Shown one piece after another: positions 17,804-26,412 of a stretch of 59,070 nucleotides of DNA (position 1 is the stretch's first letter; every line of letters starts with the position of its first letter). The position numbers and the translations under genes are program-made. Under the pieces are notes generated by a model. That model saw only the letters and a program-made list of their open reading frames with translations. It did not search any database and was not told the DNA's origin. This DNA comes from Prodigiosinella aquatilis (GTDB lineage Bacteria; Pseudomonadota; Gammaproteobacteria; Enterobacterales; Enterobacteriaceae), in contig CP128858.1 in NCBI GenBank assembly GCA_030388725.1, positions 1-59,070 of the forward strand. Reading direction: 5' to 3'.

Positions 17804-18136
17804 TCATCCTATGAGAGATTTAGCCTTGGCACGTATTTCAGCCAACTCGTTTACAGCAACCGTTCCTTTCTTGGTTATCTTTCTGGCTCGCCAGTCAACA
17901 CAGGTCACCTGATCGGCTAGGGCGACACCCTCGCGGCTTCCTGATAATTCCACTTCGAACGGGTAGTTTTTGACTTGTGTCGTACAGGGGACACAGAGTA
18001 AAAGCCCCACTTTGTTGTTATAAGCAAAAGGACTGAGGACAACGGCAGGACGATGCCCTCCTTGCTCGTGTCCCGCAACAGGATCAAAATCAATCCAGAT
18101 CAAATCCCCCGAGTCAGGTACAAAACGGGAAACCAT
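17804..18136 (-). CDS. mazF: MazF/PemK-family mRNA-cleaving toxin
   Basis: A 110-aa protein. It begins MVSRFVPDSGDLIWIDFDPV and has GHEQGGHRPAVVLSP, the conserved HxQGxxRPxxV core of MazF/ChpB/PemK ribonucleases. Further conserved segments are CVPCTTQVKNYPFEV and DQVTCVDWRARKI. It cuts mRNA at short sites when its antitoxin is lost. Its ATG overlaps the antitoxin stop (TGATG). The pair is set inside the transfer region between traT and traD, an unusual place, so plasmid loss or tra deletion would release the toxin. Confidence 0.88.
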   Translation of the reverse strand: MVSRFVPDSGDLIWIDFDPVAGHEQGGHRPAVVLSPFAYNNKVGLLLCVPCTTQVKNYPFEVELSGSREGVALADQVTCVDWRARKITKKGTVAVNELAEIRAKAKSLIG

Positions 18137-18381
18137 CAGAGTAATTCCTTGCCAGTCGGAGCACCAAAATCGGCTTTATCATGGATATTATCAGCAGAGA
18201 TCCCCGCCAGAAGAGCATCCAGCGAGTATTCTTTTACTCTCGTTGGAACGATGATGATGCGTCCTTCTTCCACGACAATTTCAACGGTATCATCAATGTT
18301 CAGAGAGGCTGCTTTCATGATTGCAACCGGTAGCCTGACTGACGGGCTATTGCCCCATTTTTTTACGATAACTTGTGCCAT
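18136..18381 (-). CDS. mazE: MazE/PemI-family antitoxin
   Basis: 81 aa from ATG at 18379-18381, preceded by GAGGGTGAAGAA. The N-terminal AbrB-like fold is MAQVIVKKWGNSPSVRLPVA. The C-terminal part after about residue 50 should be the flexible toxin-binding tail (DALLAGISADNIHDKADFG). It precedes and overlaps the toxin gene as usual for mazEF. Long inverted repeats directly upstream are the expected autorepression site. Confidence 0.87.
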   Translation of the reverse strand: MAQVIVKKWGNSPSVRLPVAIMKAASLNIDDTVEIVVEEGRIIIVPTRVKEYSLDALLAGISADNIHDKADFGAPTGKELL

Positions 18382-18394
18382 TTCTTCACCCTCG

Positions 18395-18453
18395 CGTATC
18401 AACAATGATGATACTGTATCATTACTACTTTTAGTGTCAACTTTGTTGATACG
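18395..18453. promoter_or_regulatory. mazEF operator: nested inverted repeats
   Basis: CGTATCAACAA (18395-18405) and its exact complement TTGTTGATACG (18443-18453) surround a smaller perfect palindrome, ATGATAC-T-GTATCAT (18408-18422). They sit just upstream of the antitoxin start, where MazE and the MazEF complex bind to repress their operon. Confidence 0.6.
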
Positions 18454-18474
18454 TATTGATTAACAAGAGGGCTG

Positions 18475-18506
18475 ACCGGATGGTACAGGACCGTGTGCCA
18501 TCCGGT
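18475..18506. repeat. Hairpin between traT and mazE
   Basis: ACCGGATGG (18475-18483) pairs perfectly with CCATCCGGT (18498-18506) over a 14-nt loop. No T-run follows on the minus strand. It may be an mRNA-stabilising or processing hairpin at the traT 3' end rather than a terminator. Confidence 0.4.
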
Positions 18507-18530
18507 AATGCATAAACGAGCGGGGAAAGG

Positions 18531-19265
18531 TTAGTTCATGATTCCGTCGACGGATTTGGCCAACTGAGCTTCCAGAACCGGTTTAGCTTCTTCGAACTTG
18601 AGGTTCACCTTGTTGGCGTTAGAAACTACGCGCGTCTGGTATTTCATGCGGTTGCCTTCTTCACTGCTGGTCTGCACCTTCACACCCGAGTTACCCTGGC
18701 GTAACGCGGCGACGTTATCTGTTGTCACGGTCGCTTTGCTACGTTCCGAAATCTGCAGATCGGTCACCATTGTGTAGTTGGTGTCTTCCACCATCGCGTC
18801 TGCCGCCATACCGGCCAGACCAGCAGCCAATCCTACCCCCAGAATCGCACCGCCGGATGTGCTGTTATACGCGGTGATCCCCGCGCCCAGTGCGGCGCCT
18901 GTGGCAGCACCTTCATACCCCGTTGAGAGCAACCCTTGTGCCTGACGCAGGTCCATTTTCTCAGCTTTCAGCACGTTGGCCTGGATCCAATAATACGCAG
19001 AGTCCGGTGACGACGTGACGTTATAACCTTTAGCACGCAAATCCTGTGCTAATAGCGTTTGCAGGTCGCCCATGTCTTTGTCAGAAGTGTTCCGAACCTG
19101 AATATAGACCGTTTTCTCGCTTGATGGCTCCAGCCATACGGTCTGGCTCATCTGTGTTTTCACATCGAGATTACGCTTTTTGATGGCGGTGCTCATCGCG
19201 CTGCAACCGGAAAGTACCATGCATGAGACGACAGCAGCCGCCACTAGAGAATTGCGGGTTTTCAT
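18531..19265 (-). CDS. traT: TraT surface-exclusion / complement-resistance lipoprotein
   Basis: A 244-aa protein. The signal peptide ends in the lipobox LSGC (Cys about 21). The body matches TraT: VWLEPSSEKTVYIQVRNTSD, ADAMVEDTNYTMVTDLQISE, glycine-rich hydrophobic stretches TGAALGAGITAY and GVGLAAGLAGMAAD, and the C-terminal EEAKPVLEAQLAKSVDGIM. TraT is an abundant outer-membrane lipoprotein that blocks mating with cells already holding the plasmid and raises serum resistance. It lies after the traS-like gene as in F. Confidence 0.95.
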   Translation of the reverse strand: MKTRNSLVAAAVVSCMVLSGCSAMSTAIKKRNLDVKTQMSQTVWLEPSSEKTVYIQVRNTSDKDMGDLQTLLAQDLRAKGYNVTSSPDSAYYWIQANVLKAEKMDLRQAQGLLSTGYEGAATGAALGAGITAYNSTSGGAILGVGLAAGLAGMAADAMVEDTNYTMVTDLQISERSKATVTTDNVAALRQGNSGVKVQTSSEEGNRMKYQTRVVSNANKVNLKFEEAKPVLEAQLAKSVDGIMN

Positions 19266-19391
19266 TTACTGTTTCCTTGTCAAAAAAGCGGAGCAGGCAC
19301 GCCCCGAAATATTGGCTATTTGGATATAAATCTGGAGGGTGAAACCCTTCCGTTAAAATGACAGAAGGGTTATCGGCAGCAGGGATAATGC

Positions 19392-19961
19392 TTAAATCTT
19401 TTTGATCAGCTTACTAATTTTATCGAGGGCCAGGCCGGCACCCAAGCGGTTAATTTCAGACCCAACAACCAAATTTATGGCAAAAAACATCGCCAACTCG
19501 AGCAATGGAATTGCAAAGGCTAACCTTGAGTAAGTTCCAGAAAGCAATGCTGTCAATAGCATAAGCAGCAAGAACGCACTAGCTGTTCGACATGCTACTT
19601 TCTTTAAATGACCAAGAATTACGGATTTATCGCGAAGCTCTTTTGGTACTGACATGTACATTATTAAACTGTTATAGGTCATAAATGAAAAAAATAATCC
19701 AATAACAACCGTTGGAATCACAGCAATCCATCCATCACTGAGAAGATAGTTAAAATATCCACCAAACGATGAATCTGAACCTTTATAAAAAAGATAAATA
19801 CTGAGTATGCTGATCAGGCTAAAAAAGGCAGATAACAACGGAATAAATAAGCTCAATCTCAATAATGAGAATAGCGAAGGAATAGGACGGCTATCAAATC
19901 CAAAGCCATTCATAAGACCGGCGATATCAGCATCAATCTTATCAACAGTTAAATTACTCAT
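19392..19961 (-). CDS. TraS-like inner-membrane entry-exclusion protein (by position)
   Basis: A 189-aa protein with four clear membrane segments (about 32-55, 75-95, 125-145 and 150-170) and a short basic C-terminus. It lies between traG and traT, exactly where F has traS. TraS of the recipient recognises the C-terminal part of donor TraG and blocks DNA entry. TraS alleles differ strongly between plasmids, so lack of recognisable sequence is expected. The gene is more AT-rich than its neighbours, in line with allele exchange. Function is inferred from place and topology. Confidence 0.6.
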   Translation of the reverse strand: MSNLTVDKIDADIAGLMNGFGFDSRPIPSLFSLLRLSLFIPLLSAFFSLISILSIYLFYKGSDSSFGGYFNYLLSDGWIAVIPTVVIGLFFSFMTYNSLIMYMSVPKELRDKSVILGHLKKVACRTASAFLLLMLLTALLSGTYSRLAFAIPLLELAMFFAINLVVGSEINRLGAGLALDKISKLIKKI

Positions 19962-19990
19962 ATATCCTCACACTAATTCACCGATTGACC

Positions 19991-22900
19991 TTAAGAAGCT
20001 TTTCTCTGCTCTTCTCTAAGCCGCTCAAGTTTATCTTTAAAGTTATCCCTTTTTTCTGAGCTATCCCAAACAGGTAACGTTTGTTTTAGATCCTCTTCAG
20101 TGCGGCCAATCTGCTGGCCTTTCACCGCACCTTGATGCTCACTTCTGAGTATATCACTGGATGCCTGAACAGGGGTTTCGTTTTGATCGATTTTCCCGCC
20201 ATTTTCTCTAATGACATTAAAATTAGCAGATCTTTGTGCTGCAACCTGCCCCGCCACGTTTTTAGGGATACCAGCACCCTCAGCGTGCTCCCTCACTTTC
20301 TCAGCAGCCGCATTATAATTATCTTCCATTGACGCTGACGGTGGGCCACCTTGCACATGGAGGTTTCTCTCCTGATTATGTAGGTTTACCTCACCCCCAC
20401 TTGTCAGTAATGAGCCGGCCCCACGTACTGGAGACGTACCGTGAACCTCACTCGGTCCATGAAGATTTCTCTCCTGATTATGCAGATCTTCCTCACCCCC
20501 GCTCGTCAAAAATGGACCGGGTCCCCGAACCGGAGATGTACCGTGAACTTCATCTGGGCCCCCACTTGCTGTAGTCCCCGGAGCGTTCCCTGTTGTTAAT
20601 GTTCCTCTAGGGTCAGTTTCCGTAACACCACGAGAGCCTGTTACATCGTTCTGCTGGCTGCCCACCACCGTACTGGCTCCATAAGGCGCAGGGATTGAGT
20701 CACCTCCTGCGGTATGTTGCGCAGTGACCGCGCCGTATTCTAACGAGTTTGATGGTGTCAGAGGTTGTGTGTTTGTCTGTTCCGTCCGTGAGCCGTAGTT
20801 TTGCATGATTTCCGGCTCCAGACGCTCTTTCATAAACTCCGTGGCCGCTTCACGCGCGGAATTAACGTTGGTCAGAATACCCTGGGCATTATTACCAAAT
20901 TTAGCCGTCGTCCAGTCCACGAATTCCTGATTGTAGTTGGCATCCAGGCTGGCACTTTCGTTCTGGGCCAATGTGGCCATCCGGCTGAATTCCTGGCTTT
21001 TGGTGCTGCTGTCAGTGTACTGATGATACTGACTTTTCGCATCATTCAGCGTCGCAGCATACTGCTCAACCTGGGAATTCGACTGGTTATCCGTCTGGTT
21101 GCCAGACTCGCTCACGCGCGCTGACGTCACCATATCCATGCCCTGACGGAAGTCCTTGACCGTCTGGCTGTTTTCGTCATGGCGGAAGTCTTTCCCTTCA
21201 GAATGAGAATCCTGTGTACCGTGCGCACTGCCAGAGGTATGTCTCCAGTCAGTATTGATATGCGCCTCACCACCCACACTCACACCCGAGGCCCATTTGC
21301 CCAATTTCCCGACGAGCTGATCGCCAGAATCCACCTTAACATTCGCCGACATACCTGCCCCCCCTGAACCCTGATTGGTGATGTCCATCAGTTGGTTGTA
21401 GGCCTCCTGGGTAGAGATGTTATGCGCTTTACCATAGCTTTCAGCGGCCGACATCATCATGCTCGCCCCCCGTGTTGCGTTGGTGGCCTGGGTGTTTTCA
21501 CTGCCCTGCGTCATCGAAGCGCTGTTACCGCTTTGGCTGGTCAGCTGGTTCAGTTGCTGGAAGCCGCTGGTGACACTGTGGTTATACCCATCGAGCGCCG
21601 TTTGTGCCTCCTGCTGCGCCTGCCGCGACTGCTCCTGGAAACCGCTGCTCGCCAGTGAACTGAGTCGCATGTTAACCGGCAGGTTAGAGATGGCCTGAGA
21701 TGTGTCATAGACGTTATGACCGTCAGCCGTCAGGGTGCGCATCCCGCCATTTTCCATCTGGTGGCTTTGCTGACCCATACGTTGCGACAGGTTGGTGTCA
21801 AATTTGTTGGCGTTAACGTTATCCATCGACATGTTGTTAAACGACCAGTTGCCGTCAGCGGTCGTGGATGCCTGACCGCCCGCAGAGAACGCCGCTGAAC
21901 TCATCACGCCGCCCACCACCTGCGACGCCACCGAAGCTGCGCCTTTCGTCAGGAAAAAGGACAGTACCGGGATCGACATACTGAGATAGCCTGCGATATT
22001 GGCCACGTCAGAATGTTGCAGGGCAATGCGATCCTGATTCGCCAGCACCAACGCCGTTGAACCGGTTTTTGACTGGAGGTAAAAGTTGGCCAGGGAATTC
22101 AAAATCGCAAACATCACCGGCCACATCTGGAAATACAAGAACCCGCCGGCGTACAGCTTGAGGGTATTCAGCCCGAAGATGGTGTGGTTGACCAGGGCCA
22201 GCGCAATCACCAGCGGGAAAAGGCCAATCAGAATCAGCATCATCAGGGACTGGAACATCGGTAACGTTTGTGAGGCAATTGCCCCGCCCGCCGCCCAGCT
22301 CAGACGCTGTTTGGTCAGGGTCGATTCGGTGGCCAGATTCACCAGGTTTGCCGTATCCGAGGAGCGGGCGGCAAACCCTTTCCAGCCGTCGCGGATGGCG
22401 GCATTGGTCACGTTGTTACGCATAATCTGTGAGGCACTCAGTCCGCCTGCATAGAAAAATCCGTAGCTGTCGTTCATGGCATTGCTCAGCAACGCATCCG
22501 CATTCACTTTACTGCCAAACACGCGGGTCGCCATATCGTGCCAGCTGACGCCGCCCACCGAAATATCACTCCCCATCAGCGTTCTGATGGTGCCGGCGGC
22601 CTGCTGGCAGGTCACAAACTGCCTCACCCCACTGACCGTCTGATAGATCCCCCGTAAAGGACTCGGGTTATTGGTGATCAGCGTCAGCGGGTCGGTGCTG
22701 TTGAGCAGCTGGTTGATGGTGTATTTGTTGTTAAGCAAAATGTCACCAATCACACAGTTTTCGACATAGTCTGTCAGCATCTGTGCCAGCTGCGGGTTTT
22801 GCGTCCGAAAATCGGAGGTTTGCGCCACGATTTGAGAACCAAACAGCATCCCGCTCTTGGTATAGGTCAGCGAGTCCGGGCGCGATAAGGTGTAATCGTA

Positions 22901-23248
22901 CAACTGCGCCACCCCAAATCCCGCACCGGTGGTCAGCCCCGCAATCATGGCCAGTCCCAGCGGCACATTGTCCACCTCGTACACAGCTGCCGGGTCGGTG
23001 ATATCGAGGATTTGTACCGACCGTTTTGGCACCAGTAACACAGACGTAATAAACATGAACACGGCCAGCCAGTGCATAAATACGCGCGGATCACGGGTTT
23101 TGATAAAGGACACCATCACCCCCAGCACGCCAAATGTGCTGACAATGCGAAGCAAGGTATCAAACGTATCGGCGCCCAGAATGGTGACGACGCCGTTTAA
23201 CACCTGCCGCCACATGTCCCCGCCGTATATCGTATACATTTCAGTCAT
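19991..23248 (-). CDS. traG: TraG, mating-pair stabilisation and entry-exclusion protein
   Basis: 1085 aa from ATG at 23246-23248 (MTEMYTIYGGDMWRQVLNGV), with GGGGGACC before it and overlapping the traH stop. The N-terminal half has several membrane segments and the TraG pattern PDSLTYTKSGMLFGSQIV, PSPLRGIYQTVSG and SYGFFYAGGLSASQIMRNN. The C-terminal half is a long hydrophilic, coiled periplasmic part with ESYGKAHNISTQEAYNQLMD. It acts in pilus assembly and pair stabilisation, and its C-terminus is the target of recipient TraS. Two 34-residue tandem repeats lie near the end. Confidence 0.95.
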   Translation of the reverse strand: MTEMYTIYGGDMWRQVLNGVVTILGADTFDTLLRIVSTFGVLGVMVSFIKTRDPRVFMHWLAVFMFITSVLLVPKRSVQILDITDPAAVYEVDNVPLGLAMIAGLTTGAGFGVAQLYDYTLSRPDSLTYTKSGMLFGSQIVAQTSDFRTQNPQLAQMLTDYVENCVIGDILLNNKYTINQLLNSTDPLTLITNNPSPLRGIYQTVSGVRQFVTCQQAAGTIRTLMGSDISVGGVSWHDMATRVFGSKVNADALLSNAMNDSYGFFYAGGLSASQIMRNNVTNAAIRDGWKGFAARSSDTANLVNLATESTLTKQRLSWAAGGAIASQTLPMFQSLMMLILIGLFPLVIALALVNHTIFGLNTLKLYAGGFLYFQMWPVMFAILNSLANFYLQSKTGSTALVLANQDRIALQHSDVANIAGYLSMSIPVLSFFLTKGAASVASQVVGGVMSSAAFSAGGQASTTADGNWSFNNMSMDNVNANKFDTNLSQRMGQQSHQMENGGMRTLTADGHNVYDTSQAISNLPVNMRLSSLASSGFQEQSRQAQQEAQTALDGYNHSVTSGFQQLNQLTSQSGNSASMTQGSENTQATNATRGASMMMSAAESYGKAHNISTQEAYNQLMDITNQGSGGAGMSANVKVDSGDQLVGKLGKWASGVSVGGEAHINTDWRHTSGSAHGTQDSHSEGKDFRHDENSQTVKDFRQGMDMVTSARVSESGNQTDNQSNSQVEQYAATLNDAKSQYHQYTDSSTKSQEFSRMATLAQNESASLDANYNQEFVDWTTAKFGNNAQGILTNVNSAREAATEFMKERLEPEIMQNYGSRTEQTNTQPLTPSNSLEYGAVTAQHTAGGDSIPAPYGASTVVGSQQNDVTGSRGVTETDPRGTLTTGNAPGTTASGGPDEVHGTSPVRGPGPFLTSGGEEDLHNQERNLHGPSEVHGTSPVRGAGSLLTSGGEVNLHNQERNLHVQGGPPSASMEDNYNAAAEKVREHAEGAGIPKNVAGQVAAQRSANFNVIRENGGKIDQNETPVQASSDILRSEHQGAVKGQQIGRTEEDLKQTLPVWDSSEKRDNFKDKLERLREEQRKAS
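20358..20561 (-). repeat. Two 102-bp tandem repeats in the traG 3' part
   Basis: The 34-residue unit runs from EVHGTSPVRG through LTSGGE to LHNQERNLH and occurs twice in direct succession, with about 102-bp spacing at DNA level (for example TTTCTCTCCTGATTATG at 20364 and 20466). It lies in the variable C-terminal region of TraG that faces TraS in the recipient. F TraG has no such repeat as far as I recall. Confidence 0.75.
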
Positions 23249-24608
23249 TGCTGGTCCCCCAACGGTAGTTACCCTGATATGAGGTTGAAATAATGGTCGA
23301 GACCTGCTGCTGGAGGTACTGCATGTTGCGATCAATACCGTCCAGCGCGTTCTGATCGGCCGCCGACTGCAGCTTCATGTTGGCCAGCAGCTGCTGTGCC
23401 TGAGCTACGTTCTGCCGCAACTCTCCCGCCGCCTGTTCCGGGAAGTTTTTCCCGGCCAGCGACTGACTGGCCTGCTTCACCAGCTCCTGCAGGTACTGGA
23501 TCATTAAATCCTGCGCGATGTAATCCGCCACCTGGATGAGGTAGGTCGGGCTTTGCCCCATACTCTGCGAGTTGGTCAGGTATTTCAGGACGGGGACAGA
23601 GGTGGTGTTGAGAAAACCCTTTTCCTGGTCGGATAAGCCGGTGTCATCCGTAAGCTTCTGGTTCATGGACAACATGATGTTTTGGACCAGCGTGACCAGC
23701 GCGTTGTTGCTGCTGATGGTGACGCTGGCCACCGTCGGCCCGAGGCAAAGGTCGGGTTCATCACAGCCGTAAATCTTGGCGGTCCCGCCGCGCATCAGTA
23801 CGGTGATCACATCCCGGTTATCCACCATCGGTGTCAGGATAGTCACCTGCCCAGCGCTGTTGAAAATGATGGATCCGACGATACTCATCACCAGCTCTTT
23901 CAACTGGCGATTCCCGTCGAAAAGGTGGTTGCGCCCGAGCGCATCCCACACGAGATTTTTGTTCTTCAGCACCTGGTCTTTTTCATTGGCACTGGCACGG
24001 CCCGTGACGCTGTCACCCTGCCCACCTACTGTGCAACCCTGCCGGGATGAGGCCCAGTCGGAGAAGATATTGTCGTCACCGGCAATGTCCTGGCAGATTT
24101 TCTGGTTGGAAAGCTGAGATACGGGCCAGAGGCCACCAATGATCCCCTGCGCTGCCTGACAGGAACTCATGTTGGAGGAGTTTACGTCGGAGGCGAGTTT
24201 TTGCAGGAAATCTTTGGCCTGTTTCAGTTCAGGCACCATCATCTGCAAAGCCAGGTCAAAAGCGTAGCCCGCCGCATTGCTCATAATTTGCTTGGCAAAG
24301 CGCTGTATTTCCTCCCCGTTGATATACGAGAAGGCCCCCAGATATGCATCAATCCCCCCGCAACCCGAATTCAGGGAGGGCACCTGCATCGAGATAAGTT
24401 GTACCTGTTTTACCGGATTTCGCAGATACACCGAACCACCGGTGATGTAGCCTGCGGCCTGCCCCTGCCAGGCCTGCGCTTTGGAGACGTTGCCGTCATA
24501 GCCCAGACTGCCGAAAAACCCGTTCAGGTCGCCCTGTACGTCGGCCAGCGCAGGGGTACTCATACCCATTACGGTTACAATTGACAGAAGTAGCTGCCGA
24601 AATTTCAT
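23241..24608 (-). CDS. traH: TraH pilus assembly protein
   Basis: A 455-aa protein with signal peptide MKFRQLLLSIVTVMGMSTPALA. The conserved TraH pattern includes GYITGGSVYLRNPVKQVQL, SLNSGCGGIDAYLGAFSYIN, MSSCQAAQGIIGGLWP and YGCDEPDLCLGPT, and the C-terminus is coiled. TraH is periplasmic and works with TraF, TraU, TraW, TrbB and TrbI in F-pilus extension and retraction. The end overlaps the traG start. Upstream (24609-24820) lies the start of a gene on the other strand, so traH may need read-through from far upstream or its own promoter. Confidence 0.95.
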   Translation of the reverse strand: MKFRQLLLSIVTVMGMSTPALADVQGDLNGFFGSLGYDGNVSKAQAWQGQAAGYITGGSVYLRNPVKQVQLISMQVPSLNSGCGGIDAYLGAFSYINGEEIQRFAKQIMSNAAGYAFDLALQMMVPELKQAKDFLQKLASDVNSSNMSSCQAAQGIIGGLWPVSQLSNQKICQDIAGDDNIFSDWASSRQGCTVGGQGDSVTGRASANEKDQVLKNKNLVWDALGRNHLFDGNRQLKELVMSIVGSIIFNSAGQVTILTPMVDNRDVITVLMRGGTAKIYGCDEPDLCLGPTVASVTISSNNALVTLVQNIMLSMNQKLTDDTGLSDQEKGFLNTTSVPVLKYLTNSQSMGQSPTYLIQVADYIAQDLMIQYLQELVKQASQSLAGKNFPEQAAGELRQNVAQAQQLLANMKLQSAADQNALDGIDRNMQYLQQQVSTIISTSYQGNYRWGTSND

Positions 24609-24820
24609 CGTGATGCCTCCTGATGAAATGGATTGATGTCGGTTGGCTCATACCCTCTCTTTTCTAAAGGGAAATCGTTCCTTTTCAGAACCATTTTTGT
24701 CTTCATGGCTTTACCCGTTCTTTATTGTTAAAAGCATTGAAAATCCGGCCGATAACGTGAAAGCACCCGCACCTTACCTGTGCATCATTTATCAGCTTGT
24801 GACGATGAGGGGATGGAAAT

Positions 24821-25981
24821 TTGAGAAAACTGACGGCAGCCTGCATGATGGTCAGCTTGCTTATTGCTGCAAGCGTTTATCCAATGGCACAAAACGCGTA
24901 TGACTCAGCCAACGCAAATAAAAGCTACAAAAAATCCGCGCTTTCCCTGGGGGATGCAACTGGCACCTTTGATGCCAAATTTCTGTCCCACCGGTTGATT
25001 AAATTTGATGAAGAAAGCGGTCTGGCAACGGTAGAAAAGGCTAGCAAGGCTTATGGGAATACTGAGGCTTATTTTAATTCCACCAGAAGGGATTGCGCCT
25101 CAAACCTGAGTAACGTGCGTTTCCTTGCCTGCGCTAACAAGCTGCTCGGTAAATCCTTTTACTACACGCCTGTTGCAGCCGTCTCTAAAGGGTGGTCTGC
25201 CCGCTTTTCAGACTGTGATTTGAATGTCTATCTTCTGATGGATGCTATGCATATAGCAGGGAAAGAGGCCGAAATTGTTTATGCCCCACACCATGCGTTC
25301 GTGGCTTACCGTGATGAGCAAACCGGCCAAATCGCGTATTGGGAAACTACAGATAATCACAATTCAGGGAAACTTGCGGATCTACAAGAAAGCTTTTACC
25401 TGAAAACACCCAGTCATTTTTATTATCAGCCGCAACCTTTCTCTTATGCCGAAAAGCTTTACCCCGCTTTGGTTATTGATGAAATCAAATCTCTCCAACG
25501 TCGTGATGCTCTACGTCAGTTTCTCAACATGAATTTCGCTGATAACCCAATCGTGCAAGATGGCTGGTACGAAAATAAAAAACACATAACCCGTGAAGAT
25601 GCTCAGACACTGCTTTTTCTGCTGAAAACCGATATTACGTCCGTATCGAAAAGGATCTTATTGGCAAAATACCTGAATACTCATAACCAGCAGGACAAAG
25701 CCCAGTTTTTTCTCTCGCAGATAACAGATGATAACTGTAATGATGCCTGCCTGACGCTTAAGAGCCAGTACTCTTTCAAATACAGCTTCGCTCACTGGTC
25801 TTTAAAATACATCTCGCTCTCCCTGCCTGATTTCTTTAAAAGTATCAGGCAGTCGTTAAAATTTTACTTACTCATTTTCGTTTGCTCCGTTCTATACACA
25901 GTAAACCTAAAAGTAACCCTGCAAATATGTAAAAGAAAGGTTCATTCCCTGCCACTACATCCGGATAGGCGCGTTGAGTGA
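24821..25981 (+). CDS. Exported transglutaminase/cysteine-protease-like protein, opposite to tra genes
   Basis: 386 codons from TTG at 24821, with GATGAGGGGATGG before it. Residues 1-24 form a signal peptide or anchor. Around 125-180 the order Cys132 (RFSDCDLNVYLLMDAMH), His157/158 (VYAPHHAFVAYRDE) and Glu/Asp (ETTDNHN, 175-179) fits the Cys-His-Asp triad of transglutaminase-like peptidases. A second hydrophobic segment lies near the C-terminus (FYLLIFVCSVLYTV). It is the only rightward gene within the tra region, is more AT-rich, and its end overlaps the convergent gene at 25872 by about 110 nt. It looks like an insertion. Substrate unknown. Confidence 0.6.
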   Translation: MRKLTAACMMVSLLIAASVYPMAQNAYDSANANKSYKKSALSLGDATGTFDAKFLSHRLIKFDEESGLATVEKASKAYGNTEAYFNSTRRDCASNLSNVRFLACANKLLGKSFYYTPVAAVSKGWSARFSDCDLNVYLLMDAMHIAGKEAEIVYAPHHAFVAYRDEQTGQIAYWETTDNHNSGKLADLQESFYLKTPSHFYYQPQPFSYAEKLYPALVIDEIKSLQRRDALRQFLNMNFADNPIVQDGWYENKKHITREDAQTLLFLLKTDITSVSKRILLAKYLNTHNQQDKAQFFLSQITDDNCNDACLTLKSQYSFKYSFAHWSLKYISLSLPDFFKSIRQSLKFYLLIFVCSVLYTVNLKVTLQICKRKVHSLPLHPDRRVE

Positions 25982-26318
25982 AAATATAAAACGCGGTTGC
26001 CAAACTGGCAGCGCAGTAAATTCCATAACGGCGCAGCCAACCGTTGAGAGTGGGTAGCCCTGAACTGATGACGTGATCTAGGTAAATGCACCACACCGGT
26101 AGTAGGGTAAACAACCACCCAGGCAGGCTGAAAAACATCCGGTCTGACAAGTAGCGCCATTCCGCACCCGGTGGAAACGTAGGAACGGTGTCGGCTCGGG
26201 TGCAGAAGAAAAACCACCACGTTGTACCGCACCAGATAATGGCGCACAGCAGCACAAGCTTTTCAGCGGGTGTTCTCTTCGTCTTTACCGGCTGTGCGCA
26301 CGGATCTGTTGTCTTCAT
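25872..26318 (-). CDS. Membrane protein of unknown function next to trbB
   Basis: A 148-aa protein with hydrophobic segments at about 22-40, 63-82, 97-112 and 125-142 and a basic C-terminus (ERSKRK). It follows trbB in the tra direction and overlaps convergently with the transglutaminase-like gene. Not recognised; it may belong to the inserted segment, for example as a partner or inhibitor, or be a cargo of the tra operon. Confidence 0.5.
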   Translation of the reverse strand: MKTTDPCAQPVKTKRTPAEKLVLLCAIIWCGTTWWFFFCTRADTVPTFPPGAEWRYLSDRMFFSLPGWLFTLLPVWCIYLDHVISSGLPTLNGWLRRYGIYCAASLATAFYIFTQRAYPDVVAGNEPFFYIFAGLLLGLLCIERSKRK

Positions 26319-26412
26319 CTTTTTTCTTCCTTTGGGATAACCACAACGTCACCGCTTAGCGGATGGCGTTCTCAGGCTTGATGTTCATCTACCGTCGGGG
26401 AACGGACATGCG

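Noticed and set aside
25942..26247. Alternative minus-frame ORF of 101 codons inside 25872-26318
   Set aside because: Frame-shifted shadow of the hydrophobic 148-codon gene, without membrane pattern or ribosome site.
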